DNA of 64,000 bases from Impatiens glandulifera. Taxonomy: Eukaryota; Streptophyta; Magnoliopsida; Ericales; Balsaminaceae. The notes below the pieces were generated by a model. That model had not been told where the DNA came from. It saw only the letters and a program-made list of their open reading frames with translations, and ran no database searches. The stretch is taken from the NCBI RefSeq assembly GCF_907164915.1, contig NW_025919528.1:1-64000 (forward strand), written 5' to 3'. Below are positions 13,530 to 24,689 of the stretch, one piece after another. Made by a program: the position numbers and the translations under genes. Each line of letters begins with the position of its first letter. Position 1 is the stretch's first letter.

Positions 13530-14320
13530 TTGTTCTATACGCACCTTTCTCAATAACAAGTACTATCATTTATTTTATTCATTACATTTAAGATTTAAAA
13601 CCATGATATAGACACATGCCCTAGAAATACAAAACCATACACGTATTTAAGCTTAGATTATTTTTAAACGCATGTCTATGATTGAATAAATAAATAAGGT
13701 GATGAATAATATTATTTTAAATGGTCAAAAGTGTAAAGTAAAAATTGTCAAGTGAGAGGCATGTGAGACATGGCGCGGTAGCCATTTATCACGTGTAACC
13801 AGGGACGGACTCAGGATTCGGTGGTGGGGTGGGCTTAAACAAATTTTAGGTTGAGCTAAAGTAAGAAACGAGAAAATTTTGGATAAAATGGGTAAATAAA
13901 GGTAAGTTTTACCATTTTTTAATAATTAAATAAATAAAATAGTGAATTCTATTGAATTTTTTTTAATTAGGGGGTAATATCATATTTTTAAACGTAAAAA
14001 TAAAATAAAATCGGGGTGGGCTTCTTCCCACTCGAGCCCCTACCTAGATTCATCCCTGCGTGTAACCAAGCACCGAACCAAGAACATAATTTCTAAAATT
14101 GTTTGAACACGTAAAATATTATTCTTTCCTAATTTTTTGAGTAGTAAATTAGGTGATGAATCTACAAAAATCAAAACTAGTCTAAATCGATGTTTTTAAA
14201 TTCACTCTAGCCAAACTTACCATTTTGGTTCCTCGTCTCACTCGAGAGGAAGGTGAATTATGGGACGCGACTATCGAGTAACGAAAATCTTCTCAAGAAG
14301 AGTCTATTTTTGGCGTTACA
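13530..14320 (-). repeat. LTR-like repeat, family R1 (copy b), split by a MITE
   Basis: Same family as the copy ending at 10558. It ends GGCGTTACA at 14320. Its middle is interrupted at CGTGTAAC by the hAT-type element at 13800-14058; removing that insert restores the family sequence. The left border is uncertain. Confidence 0.55.
13800..14058. mobile_element. hAT-type MITE with 8-bp target duplication
   Basis: A 259-bp element with short inverted ends: CAGGGACGGA on the left, and a right end TTCATCCCTG whose complement is CAGGGATGAA. It is flanked on both sides by the 8-bp direct repeat CGTGTAAC (13792-13799 and 14059-14066). An 8-bp duplication and ends of this type fit the hAT superfamily. 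It has no coding capacity. A GGGGTGGGCTT motif lies in direct orientation near both ends, as in the related element at 24814. Confidence 0.8.
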
Positions 14321-14560
14321 CCATGATTCATATATTTGTCTTTTTTTAAGATAAATATTATACAAATGGACCAAGTGGGAGAATGTAAGATTTAATTTCA
14401 TGTAACAAATACAATGTAATACACATTAAGGTGTAAATGGTTCTATTCGATAATGTGTACAAATTAATTTGTATATTGCAACCTTTGGAATTACACAATG
14501 AATGTAGGAGGTTATTCTCCATATGATATTTAATGTATTTAATTCATTGTAATAAATTTA

Positions 14561-14660
14561 TAAATTTAATTGTATGGTTACAATAATCTCCATAATGTCA
14601 TTTTAAGGTAAATTTATAAATTTAATTGTATGGTTACAATAATCTCCATAATGTCATTTG
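14561..14660 (+). repeat. Short tandem duplication
   Basis: A segment of about 57 bases ending CTCCATAATGTCATTT occurs twice in tandem. Confidence 0.7.
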
Positions 14661-14707
14661 AAGGGAGAGAGAGTAGTTTATATTAAACAAATAAGTCTTT
14701 AGAGCTA

Positions 14708-15165
14708 AGGTGTTCATCGCCAATTTTCTTGTGACAAGCAATGATTGGAGGTAAGTGCTCGATTCAATCACACTCTAAGGTTCATCGCCAATTTTCTAGT
14801 GACAAGCAATGATTGGAGGTAAGTGCTCGATTCAATCACACTCTAAGGTTCATCGCCAATTTTCTAGTGACAAGCAATGATTGGAGGTAAGTGCTCGATT
14901 CGATCACGCTTCCGCTTTTTGGTTTAATATTCATAAAGATTTTAGAATCATTAAAATGATTTTACTCTAAGGTTTATCGCCAATTTTCTAGTGACAAGCA
15001 ATGATTGGAGGTAAGTGCTCGATTCAATCACACTCTAAGGTTCATCACCAATTTTCTAGTGACAAGCAATGATTGGAGGTAAGTGCTCGATTTGATCACG
15101 CTTCCGCTTTTCGGTTTAATATTCATAAAGATTTTAGAATCATTAAAATGATTTTAATTTAAAGA
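14708..15165 (+). repeat. Minisatellite, 68-bp unit within a 192-bp higher-order repeat
   Basis: The core TTCATCGCCAATTTTCTAGT recurs at 14712, 14781, 14849, 14973 and 15041 (spacing 68-69, with a 124 gap). A second block starting CACGCTTCCGC and ending ATTAAAATGATTTTA follows units 3 and 5, giving a 192-bp larger repeat. No coding capacity. Confidence 0.85.
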
Positions 15166-16135
15166 TTTTGCAACAGGTTCTCCCCAACCATTGTCCTAAA
15201 CCTAAGTGACCAAAAACAATTGTTGACAATAGTTTTCTTCATTTCAAAAAAAAAGTGTTGATAGTGTTTTCCATTTTCCATGTTTATCATAAAAAAATTG
15301 CAAACTAAATAATGCACATAATTTATACTAGTCATATAAAATGATTAAATGAAAGAAAATAAATATTAGTAGAAAATTGGTGATGTGTTGATGATTGTAG
15401 AGATGAATTTGTGGGTGGGTTACCGATTATTATAACATAAGGTATGTTATTTTGATTATTTGTTAATTTGATTTCCTTGAGTATAAGAATCACAAATAAA
15501 ATCATGAACATACTTTGATTGATGGACTTTATAGTTTGAATGTTTGGGAAATTTTCCAAGTATGCAAGTGTTTCTTTGTTATTTGCAAATTATTATTGGA
15601 GGATGTTGCTCAACAAATATCAGTTAGGGACAAAACACGTATTGTTTTATATCCTCTTAGAATCTTTAGGGTAGTAGAATAGAGCATTGTTTTATATCCT
15701 CTTAGAATCTTTAGGGTAGTAGAATAGATTATTAATGTCTCACATTATATGTTATTTTTCTGATCAAATAAAATGCATATTACAGGATGGTTTTGATTTT
15801 AACCCTTATATGACATGATAAACTCAATGTTCTTTGTATCATATTTATTTTTTAAGTTTTTAGAGATCAAACAACAATGTTGAAGAGTTAGATTTTCCAG
15901 TAATGTAGAAGAAGGGTATTCTTAATATCATGTTGAAGTGTTAAATTTTTCTGTCTGGTCTATTTTTCTGATCAATTTATGTCTGTTGAGTTGATGGTGA
16001 TGTGTCATATATGCTCATGGAAAGCTGTCCAAATGAATCTATTGGACGGAGAAAACTAGAGTATTATATAAATATTTAATGGTTAAAGTAAGAAATTTTT
16101 TTACAAAAAAAAAAATATTAGAAAGGTAAATACAA
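15166..16135. other. Upstream flank of the MFT-like gene
   Basis: No gene was seen. A 45-bp exact tandem duplication lies at 15641-15728 (ATTGTTTTATATCCTCTTAG start). ACACGT at 15635-15640 contains the ACGT core of bZIP sites but is a weak match to an ABRE. Confidence 0.6.
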
Positions 16136-16178
16136 TTGAGTACACGGAATTGTGTCATTTATTCATTGAGTTGTCTCT

Positions 16179-16186
16179 CATGCATG
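16179..16186 (+). promoter_or_regulatory. RY element (CATGCATG) upstream of the MFT-like gene
   Basis: CATGCATG lies about 190 bases before the start codon. CATGCA is the RY motif bound by B3 factors of the ABI3/FUS3/LEC2 group, which act in seeds. MFT genes are known to respond to the ABA/ABI3/ABI5 pathway, so the site fits. A single 8-mer can also arise by chance. Confidence 0.5.
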
Positions 16187-16269
16187 TTATGTACAATTGG
16201 CCCTCTCTCTTACATTGTTCTTTCCCATATTTTAACCCACTCATCTACTCCAACTGTCCATCTATTTAT

Positions 16270-16284
16270 TTATATATTTATATA
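16270..16284 (+). promoter_or_regulatory. Candidate TATA box of the MFT-like gene
   Basis: TATATATTTATATACC lies about 90-100 bases before the ATG at 16372, followed by a pyrimidine-rich leader. This places a likely transcription start near 16305. Confidence 0.5.
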
Positions 16285-16371
16285 CCAATATCCTTCACTT
16301 AGTTCTATCAGCCTCCTCTTATCTTCATCAGCTCTTCATTTCTTTCTCTGTTTTAATTCCTCTCCTCTCAG

Positions 16372-18907
16372 ATGGCTGCTAGTTCGATAAATCCTCTGAT
16401 CATGTGTAAAATAATTGGAGATGTGGTGGATCCATTTGTGCCCACAGCAGACATGGATGTCTACTATGCAACCAAGCATGTTACTAATGGCTGCAGCATC
16501 AAGCCTTCCATGGCTTTCAATCCCCCGACTGTCACCATTTCTGGATTGCCTAATGAGCTTTACACCTTGGTAATGATTTCTCTATCTACCTTTTATTTTA
16601 TTAATCTTTTTTTTGGGTATTTGAGTTAGTGCATGTAGAATTCTTTTTATATCAAACATGAAAATTATATTTACTAGAAAGTCACATTTTCTTTTGTTAG
16701 AAAAATGATTAAGAATTTTATACAGATTAGGCACAAGAATCAATTAAACAATTGTCCGTTACTAAATTAAATATTAAAAGTCTAACCATCGATCTCAGTA
16801 ACAAATAAAGTTACCGGCTTTGTTTTAGAGGTTATTGCCCTCATTTGAATTTTAGGTTAAACGGGATTTTGGGGTTTTCTGTTAGTTATTGCGTCGATTT
16901 GGACTTTTACTTGCACGTTGATTGGCTTTTGACCTGAGATATTTTACATTACAAGTTTTCGTTGATATTTTTTAAGTAGGTATTGCCCAGTTTTAGACTT
17001 TTACATTTACAATGATAAATTAAATGCAAGTTAAAAAATTTACTGGAGTTAAATGTATGATTTATTTTGTAAAATAACATAAAGGGTATAATATAAAATA
17101 ATTTTATAAAAATATAAAAAATATTTTATTTAATAAATTAGGTAATGTGATGTATGAAAATAAAAAAAAAATGAATGAAATGATGTAACTGTTGAATTTG
17201 TAAAATAAATCAATCCAACTTTCTTTTAGAAAGTTAAATAACAATGCTACTTGAATATAATGTTATAGCATGCACTGAAATGGACCACTTAGACCTGCAT
17301 TGATTAATCAATTAATTGTCAATAAGTGAAAACTAATGAACAAAGCAAACTCACATGTCATTTATTTCATACATACAAATGTATTTTTTTATATTATATT
17401 AATTCTTCTTTTTGGCCTGCATGATCAGGTAATGACAGATCCAGATATGCCAAGCCCTAGCGAGCCCTCCATGAGAGAATGGGTGCACTGGTTGTCCTCT
17501 CTTTCCCTTTTATCTATTTTTTTCAAAAAACTAAATAAGTACTCAAACCATTTTAAACCTATTTTTTAATTAAATTTACAAACCTAATTAATCATGCATG
17601 TATATTAAGCCTACTATTATGATGATAAGATAAAAATAATAAATTAGAAATATATTTTTTAAATGTTTAAAAGTTTTGTAATATTACAAATAGAACTTTT
17701 TAAGACTAGAAGAATTGATTATCTATAAAAACTGAAACATCGCTTAGGAGAAAGTCACCATAATCATTGGTTATCTTACACTTTAATTCTCATTGGTCAT
17801 ATTTTATCTTTTTTTAGAAAAAGTTATTAATAATACAAATTAATTTTAGAAATTCTCTACATATCATATCATTACATTATTATTATAAATATTAAATCAC
17901 TTATTTGATTAACTAAAAATATTAAAATATTCATATTTTATTTTTTATTAATTTTAAATATAATTTTTTTTTTAGTAATTAAACGAATTAAAAACTCAAA
18001 TAATTTACATATTTTAGCAAACAAGATTTGTTAGACAAAATTAAAAAAAAAAATCTCAAATAATCAAATATCAAACAAGCTTTAAGTCTTGAACATCTTA
18101 TTTAAACATTTTATTTAACAATTATTCCATTAAGATTTGTTTTAATAAGAATATACTAACTACATATTTCTACCATCAAAATGCATTAAACATTAAAGGA
18201 GCAACAATAGTAACATGTAATAATATATTAAGCCTTACAAACCCATATAAAAATGTGATAGAATCCTTTGGGTATATCAAACGCCTGTTGGGGATTCATG
18301 TTCCTTTACAAGAGTGAGGGCAAACCAGTAAAAAAAATTTTTTTGTTTCAAATGACTGTTTTGTCCCCTTGAGAACAGGGGTCCGTATATCTGAGGATTC
18401 AATCTCATTGATTCTCCAGAGGTTAAATCCATATAGTAAGAAGAGTTCAGCAATTCCATGTATACTAATGTTTCATTTTATCCTTTTAGGATTGTAGCCA
18501 ACATTCCGGGAGGTACCAATTCTGGTCAAGGTGCGTTAATTTTGTGTTGTGTAACCTTAAAATGTAATTAGTTAACTAATCATTGAGTATCAGGTGGGAA
18601 GATTCAAACTCATAACCTTAAATATATGAATTCTTGCACTCACCTACTGAAATATGAGTAAACTAAAAATGCAGGAAAAGAGATAGTTCCATACATGGAG
18701 CCATGCCCAGCTGTTGGAATTCACCGTTATATTCTAATACTATTTAGACAGTCCAAATATGTTGACCAAACTATTGAGAAGCCAAATATCATAACCAGGG
18801 CCAACTTCAACACTAGAGCTTTCTCTCATCACCTATGCTTGGGGTTTCCGGTTGCAATTGTTTACTTCAATGCACAAAAGGAACCCATCAACCAACGAAA
18901 TGTCTAA
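16372..18907 (+). CDS. MFT: MOTHER OF FT AND TFL1-like protein (PEBP family), four exons
   Basis: Exons are 16372-16569, 17429-17490, 18490-18530 and 18675-18907. All introns are GT-AG (859, 999 and 144 bp). The 62-bp and 41-bp middle exons are the sizes conserved in FT/TFL1/MFT genes. The joined frame is open for 177 residues, normal for the family. PEBP landmarks are DPDMP (70-74), REWVHW (82-87), GIHRY (115-119), the RANFNTR segment (142-148) and YFNAQKEP (164-171). The residue that separates FT (Tyr85) from TFL1 (His88) is Trp84 here and the FT Gln140 position is Ala143; both are MFT-type. MFT proteins are small cytosolic/nuclear regulators that bind bZIP partners and modulate ABA/GA control of seed germination. 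Differences from typical MFT are DPDMP for DPDAP, Cys111 where Arg is usual in the EPRPPVGIHR segment, HLCLGFPV for HFDLGLPV, and an extended Asn-Val tail. It may be an active paralog or one under relaxed constraint. Confidence 0.93.
18260..18470. other. Less AT-rich block inside MFT intron 2
   Basis: This part of intron 2 differs in composition from the AT-rich intron around it and has an open minus-strand frame (18459-18277). Neither the frame nor the DNA matches a family I recognise; a small insertion is possible. Confidence 0.3.
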
Positions 18908-18927
18908 GTTATTTCATCTTCTCCTTG

Positions 18928-18933
18928 AATAAA
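18928..18933 (+). terminator. Candidate poly(A) signal of the MFT-like gene
   Basis: AATAAA lies 21 bases after the stop codon, in an AT-rich 3' flank. Confidence 0.5.
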
Positions 18934-19597
18934 TATATATATTATCATGCATGAACCTAATTACTATATAAAGACATATCTCTCTATCTATCTATGATCA
19001 ATCTATCAATCTAAATATACATTTCCTTTTTGTCTTTTTATCAGTTTTATGATGTGCTTACTTATTGGTAGAATGTAGTGCTCCTTCTCTTATTCACTTT
19101 TCTTTTTCAACATTCCATATATTATATACCATATTTACCTTTTTTTTAAGATTATCAAACTATTTGATTATTCAATATTAATTACACAATAAATAATATT
19201 CAAGAAAAATGTATAAAAAGTAAACATTATAAAAATTAGAAACAAAAAGAAGGCTGGATCAAACATGAATTTAAATTTATTTATTTTTTTCTTATCCACA
19301 CAGTAACTAACCAGCCAAAATGAAATGATCATAACTCTTACCTTTAAGTCTTAACCAATTTACAAATAATATCTGACAGGATTAAAAGAACAAACATAAC
19401 ATACTATGATAAGTTCATAAGCATCAACAATACAACAACAACATCAAGTCCCATTCATTGCAGCTTGAACAAATTCCTCCAACCAATCTTAGAAATTGAC
19501 ATATGAGGATAATCAACAGGATTAAAGGAACATGTTAACATCACTGATTTACCATTTCATCAACATTGCATCTTGAAACCTTATAACCTTAATCCTA
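18934..19597. other. 3' flank of the MFT-like gene, no gene seen
   Basis: AT-rich DNA without a supported frame or repeat. Confidence 0.5.
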
Positions 19598-19820
19598 CAC
19601 TAGTAGAAAATGTAATTACCAAGGAGGTTCACCGAGAGCGAGTAAATGCTCATGGAAATTTATTTTTAACCGAGAGAATTTGTTTTCCCTCGCGAATATA
19701 TAACAAGGTCACCAAGGGTAGTAATTATCTCTCGCGGATAGAATATATTTCCGAGGGCTCTTGAAGTCAGCTCTCGGTGAACATATTATTTCCGAGTGAC
19801 CGCCTTACGCCCTCGGTGAC
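19598..19820 (+). mobile_element. CACTA-type terminus with subterminal repeats
   Basis: CACTAGTAGAAAATG at 19598 is a typical CACTA (En/Spm) end. It is followed by repeated CCGAGAG, CTCGCG and CTCGGTGA motifs on both strands up to 19820, as in subterminal repeats. The matching right end was not found, so the element's extent is open. A C/T-rich CGTCCGTC block (19845-19995) and a host-gene fragment (20343-20665) follow. Confidence 0.6.
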
Positions 19821-20342
19821 ATTCTTTAATTTATTTCCTTCCTTCGTTCTGTCGCTACCACCTCTAGAACGGCCATAGATTCGCTCCGTCCGTCCACATA
19901 TCCACTACGTCGGTCCGTCGCTCCGTCCGTTGCTTCATCCATCACCCCACCCGTCCTGCGCTCTGTCCGTCGCTCCATCCTCCGCCCGCTCTGTCCTCCG
20001 CCCAGATTGATTTGTCCACAGGCTGGAATCTTGGAGAAGAAGGAAAAAACATCATATGAGTTTTGATTTTTGTCATATTCTTAATCATGTTATGTATCCC
20101 ACTATCAAGATTGTTTTTCATTTGATTCATATTGTTAGGTCATGGAAACTATTTTTTCTCTCAATCTGGTTTGCTCCTTTTGATTTCTTGATATATTAAA
20201 TAACTTGATCTGTTGGAATCAACTCATCGGAATACATTAGGTTTTCCTTAATGAAAACATATTTGTTTTCTTTGATTGGTGAGAGGAAGAATTAGGGTTC
20301 ATCACTATATATGTGGCTGATTAATAAAAATCCAACTGTGCA

Positions 20343-20665
20343 ATGAAGTCTGGAAAATCTTCTTCGCTGAACCCATATGCTGAACCATACATTCCACTTT
20401 CAAGAAGAAATGAAGCATTGAAATAGATTGGTTACAATTTGATGGGAAATGATGATCTTAAAGATGTAAACTTGAACCAACACAGTACCAGCAAACATTA
20501 GCTTTATCCGATGAGATGATGCTGAAGAAGAAGCACAATAGATGATAGAAATGGTGAAGATGATGATAAAGAGACAAATATGGAAGAAGAGTTTGATATG
20601 GGTTTGACCTACCTTGAGATGATATTTCCAGGTATATCAGAAGAATCATTGGCAGAGGCCTTTTT
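20343..20665 (+). pseudogene. Fragment of a PAM2 plus CUE domain gene (CID5/CID6-like)
   Basis: The frame from ATG 20343 begins with a PAM2 motif, SSLNPYAEPYIPLS (residues 7-20), which in CID proteins binds the MLLE domain of poly(A)-binding protein. In-frame stops follow (TAG after residue 27, another near 20500). A second readable block (about 20567-20665) contains DMGLTYLEMIFPGISEESLA, which resembles the first half of a CUE (ubiquitin-binding) domain. It ends at a good donor site, GTAAGT (20666). PAM2 followed by CUE is the architecture of plant CID5/CID6. The rest of the CUE domain is not found downstream. With the stops and the CACTA end 750 bases upstream, this looks like a captured or decayed fragment. 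Confidence 0.65.
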
Positions 20666-21166
20666 GTAAGTGGATCATTAACGGGTAATCAAGCAAGATA
20701 GCATTTTATTATGAAAGTGGATCACTGATTCTTAAATCTTATATAAGACAGTTCAAGAGGCAATTGGTGGGCATCTTATTCTTTCTGTAATTCATTTTTT
20801 TGGTTGTTCGACTAATATAGTAATGGGTATGTCTTAAAATATCTTAGTTTACAATTACATTCATAATCTGTTACATATAAATTAGCCACTAGAATTAGTC
20901 AAATAAATCCTTTATTAACTGAGCATGTTATATACAAATTTGGCCAATTTCTTTGATCTCTATCTATTGCTAGTTAGATACTTATGCTTAAGTGATTCAC
21001 TTTTCGAATTAGGAATAAAAATGATTTATTTGCGTTTTATTGGTGTACTTTCTGCAAGTGTTAAAGATTTAAAACTACTATTGCTACTTGATTTCATTGG
21101 TGACTAGAAAAATTTAATAGGTTATTGAGCTATAACATATATATTGATATATATTGATGCATTTGT
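20666..21166. other. Interval after the CID-like fragment
   Basis: AT-rich. A following exon for the CUE domain was looked for and not recognised. The open frame at 20925-21107 has no known domain. Confidence 0.4.
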
Positions 21167-21918
21167 TCAATTAAAATTATTTATACAAACAACTACTGTT
21201 TATTGTATTTTCTACATTTGCACAATTAAAAGCTAGTTAGTTATTCAATTAAAATATGACAAACCGATCCTTGGGCTGAATATAGATGTTTAGCTAAAAA
21301 ACAGAACCAACCTCACCCACAATTACCCTAATGCCTATTACTTTTAGACCCAAGGCATTATTTTCAGACCCATCTCAAGGCTTCTTCGAGAGCAGCTTCT
21401 TCTGAAAATCTTTTGGGTTTAATAACCTAGTATCCTTATGGTTTCTATACAAGTTAAACAACATTTTGAGAAGTAGAGTTTTAGGCTACACAAATGTTTG
21501 CATCAAGTATTAATTGTTGTTGGCATTTCAAATCTCTTTGTCCTGTTCAAATTATTTATACAAACAGATACTGTCTATTGTATTTTCTACATTTGCTCAA
21601 TTAAAAGCTAATGAGTTGTTCAATTAAAATATGACAAACCGATCCTTTATGATTCATCAGATATAGGGCTGAATATAGATGTTTAGCTAAAAAACCGAAT
21701 CAACCTCACCCACAATTACCCTAATGCCTATTACTATTAGACCCATCTCAAGGCTTCTTCAAGAGCAGCTTCTTCTGAAAATCTTTTGGGTTTAATAATC
21801 TAGTATCCTTATGGTTTCTGTACAAGTTAAACAACATTTTGTGCAGTAGAGTTTTAGACTACACAAATGTTTGCATCAAGTATTAATTGTTGTTAGCATT
21901 TCAAATCTCTTTGTCCTG
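21167..21918 (+). repeat. 375-bp tandem duplication
   Basis: Copy A is about 21167-21541 and copy B about 21542-21918. Shared landmarks are AATTATTTATACAAACA (21175 and 21550), ATATGACAAACCGATCC, CAAGGCTTCTTC.AGAGCAGC and CAAGTATTAATTGTTGTT. The copies differ by small indels and substitutions. Confidence 0.85.
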
Positions 21919-22399
21919 TTCAAATTTGGTTATTTGCAGCTGGAATATATTTTCTTATTGTAGTTTTGTCTATTGATTCACAAACCCGTGAAATGCAGAC
22001 ACATCACTGTGTTAAGATATCACTAGTTTATTTGACTTATTGGATTTAATATGTATAAATTGAGTGTACAGATTGAGAGGGATTTTACCATCTATTGATT
22101 GTGATTACATGTTTGAAGATTATTATATCAATTCAAAAATAATTGACATATAACTGTGTAAATTTGAAGATTATTATATCAATTCTATTCATACTTATTT
22201 TATTCTTTAGCATGATTGTCATATTTGAAATCAACAATTGATTTCTTACTATGTAGATTTATATTGACTATAGGTAGGAAGAGCTCGTTTTGGCATTTAT
22301 AAAATTCTTACCGCTTTTTATAAAGGTATATAACAACTCTTATATTTCATACCAGGTTCAATGTTTGATCATAACTATGTGTAAGGAGCAACATAGTAG

Positions 22400-22500
22400 C
22401 GGAAGGAGCAAGAGTACGAGCAGTTACGTACTGAATTACAAGAGAAAGCTTTGAAAAGAGAACGGCTGGAGTCTCTAGTACTTAAGTCATTTAATTTGGC
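22400..22500 (+). other. Possible coding remnant (coiled-coil like)
   Basis: One frame reads EQEYEQLRTELQEKALKRER, a charged heptad-like stretch without stops for about 30 codons. Such tails occur in plant transposases and many other proteins, so identity is open. Confidence 0.3.
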
Positions 22501-22639
22501 TTTTCATCATCATTAGATTTCAATTAATTTGGCTTTTCAAATTTAGTAGGAATATAATGGACTCAAATCAGTCAATGGATTGAAAACAACATTTAGGGCA
22601 TATTCATACAATACAAACAATGAAACACATAAAATCTAA

Positions 22640-24045
22640 GCATTATGAACTCAATTTTTAGTAAGTGTAGTTTTCATTAGAACATTTACGTACAGTAAAA
22701 GTGAAGACTTGTCCTTAGATTTTGAAGCTTCAAAACAATCTTAGCAAGCTTTTAGAAATCCTCTCTAACCTTGCACATCTCTAGATCTTAGCCTTCAGAA
22801 ATCTCTCCAAGCTTCAAAGCAACATTGGCAACGGGTTATCTCTTGTTCCTCCCTCTCTCTAGCTTGCTCTCTCTCCCAAAAGAAATCTCCCTTAATCTCC
22901 CTTCTACTCCTCCTAGTTAAAGGAATCCTCCCCAATTTAACGTGTCCACCTTCAATCTCCAAATTGCCCTCCCTTTTCCTTTGAACTTCGCGGGACAAAT
23001 TAGACACTTCTGATTGATGACGAGGCACAAAACCGTTGCTTATAAATTTTTTGGTGATTCCCTTGACGTGGCTTCTAACCGTTTAGGAAATAGTGGTTCC
23101 AATCGATCTTTAGATTTATTTGAGAATCCATTTTAAACTTACAAGAAATTTAGTATAAAATATTTTATTGTAGTTTATAATATTTATTTTAATTATTTCA
23201 TTTAGTGGGTTTAGTTTTAATTATATATATTATATTTATAAAATTAAGTAAAAATAAAATATATGTGTTATTTTAATATTTATGTAATATATGTGTTATT
23301 TTAATATTTATATAATATAATATATTTTATTTTAATATATAATATTAAAGGTGTATATAATGTATTTTATTTTAGATTATAATATTTATTTGAATTATTT
23401 AATTTATAATGTTTATTTTTAATTATATATATATTATATTTATAAAATTAAGTAAAAATAAAATATATATTATTTTAATATTTATGTAATATATTTTATT
23501 CAATATATGTATTATTCATTTTAATTATATATTTATATAAAATAAAGTAATTAGTGGATTAGTGTGGAAGATGTGTAATTAAAATGTTAATTAATAATTT
23601 AGAAAGGGAGAGGTAGTTAATTTGAGAATAGGAATGACAATGAAAATGTGGGTATTTTGTGAAAAATTATTTGAAAGGTGGGTAGTATTGGAATTGATTC
23701 CTCCGTCAATAGCTTGCACCACCTCATGATTAGCATTTAAGTTAAGTCATGTTTGAGTCCTTCATATTTTTATTAATTAAATAAACCAAAAAATATATAT
23801 TTTTTTTTATTTATTTGGTTTGGTTTATTTAATTTATTTAATTTATCTAATTATTTATATTTTCATCTTTTATTTAAATAATTTGTAGTTTAATTATTTT
23901 AAAATTTGGTTAATACGATACCGTTTTATAAATTAATTATTTATTTTAATCCCGTAAAATGATCCCGTAAAAGAATTTAGAAAATAATTTCAATCGCTCA
24001 GGATTATTTAGAATTATAAATCGGGGTACAAAATGTGTGTCTACA
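22640..24045 (-). repeat. LTR (5' end at 24045) of a gypsy-type element, probably solo
   Basis: On the minus strand the sequence at 24045 begins TGTAGACACACATTTTG, an LTR 5' start of the same style as the one at 5995. The 3' end is not resolved; 22640 is only a guess. No gag, pol or primer-binding site was found beside it. Confidence 0.45.
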
Positions 24046-24680
24046 CATTGGAAACTCTAAATCATTTTAGAAAAATCCTAAAAATATAGGATGGTCAAAA
24101 TTTTTATTTTCTACAAAAATAAAAAATTTTCCATCAATTTTAGTACTTGTTTGGAAAATGATCTATATTTAAGAGCTCATATCTTGAGTTCTACATTCTT
24201 AAAAATTACAAAATATTTATAGCCGGGATATAAAAATATTGTTGACCTCCATAAAAAAATTTAGAATTTTTGAGGCACATTTAGAGAAACATTTTTTCCG
24301 TACTGTCATATTAGAGTTCAACAACTTAGAAAATTTCAAACTCGCATGCTTTTTAAATTATTGATGACATGTATACAAAATTTCAGAGTATTTAAACACT
24401 TTCGAGAAAATATTTGACTTTTATAGTGTTATAATGTGGCTCGAATACTCAAAAATTATATATGTGAATTTTCTTATGTTTGTATACCCATTTTCTATAA
24501 AGAGTCATAGTCTGAACTCCAATCAAGCAACATGTGAATTTTCACTTTACATTTATGTTCTCTTAATGCTTGGGACATGTTTGTGGCTCTTTAATCTCAA
24601 CATTGTCTAAACATAATAGACACATATAGTCATCTCTAAGCAATGAATAGGGGTAGCCCCTCATTTAGATGCAAATTATG
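24046..24680. other. AT-rich interval, no gene
   Basis: No open frame of interest and no clear repeat borders. It may be decayed LTR-retrotransposon leader. Confidence 0.4.
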
Positions 24681-24689
24681 ATAATTAAA

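Noticed and set aside
16372..18907. Assignment of the PEBP gene to FT or TFL1/CEN/BFT
   Set aside because: The diagnostic FT Tyr85/TFL1 His88 position is Trp and the Gln140/Asp144 position is Ala; REWVHW and the GKEIxPYMEP context are MFT-type.
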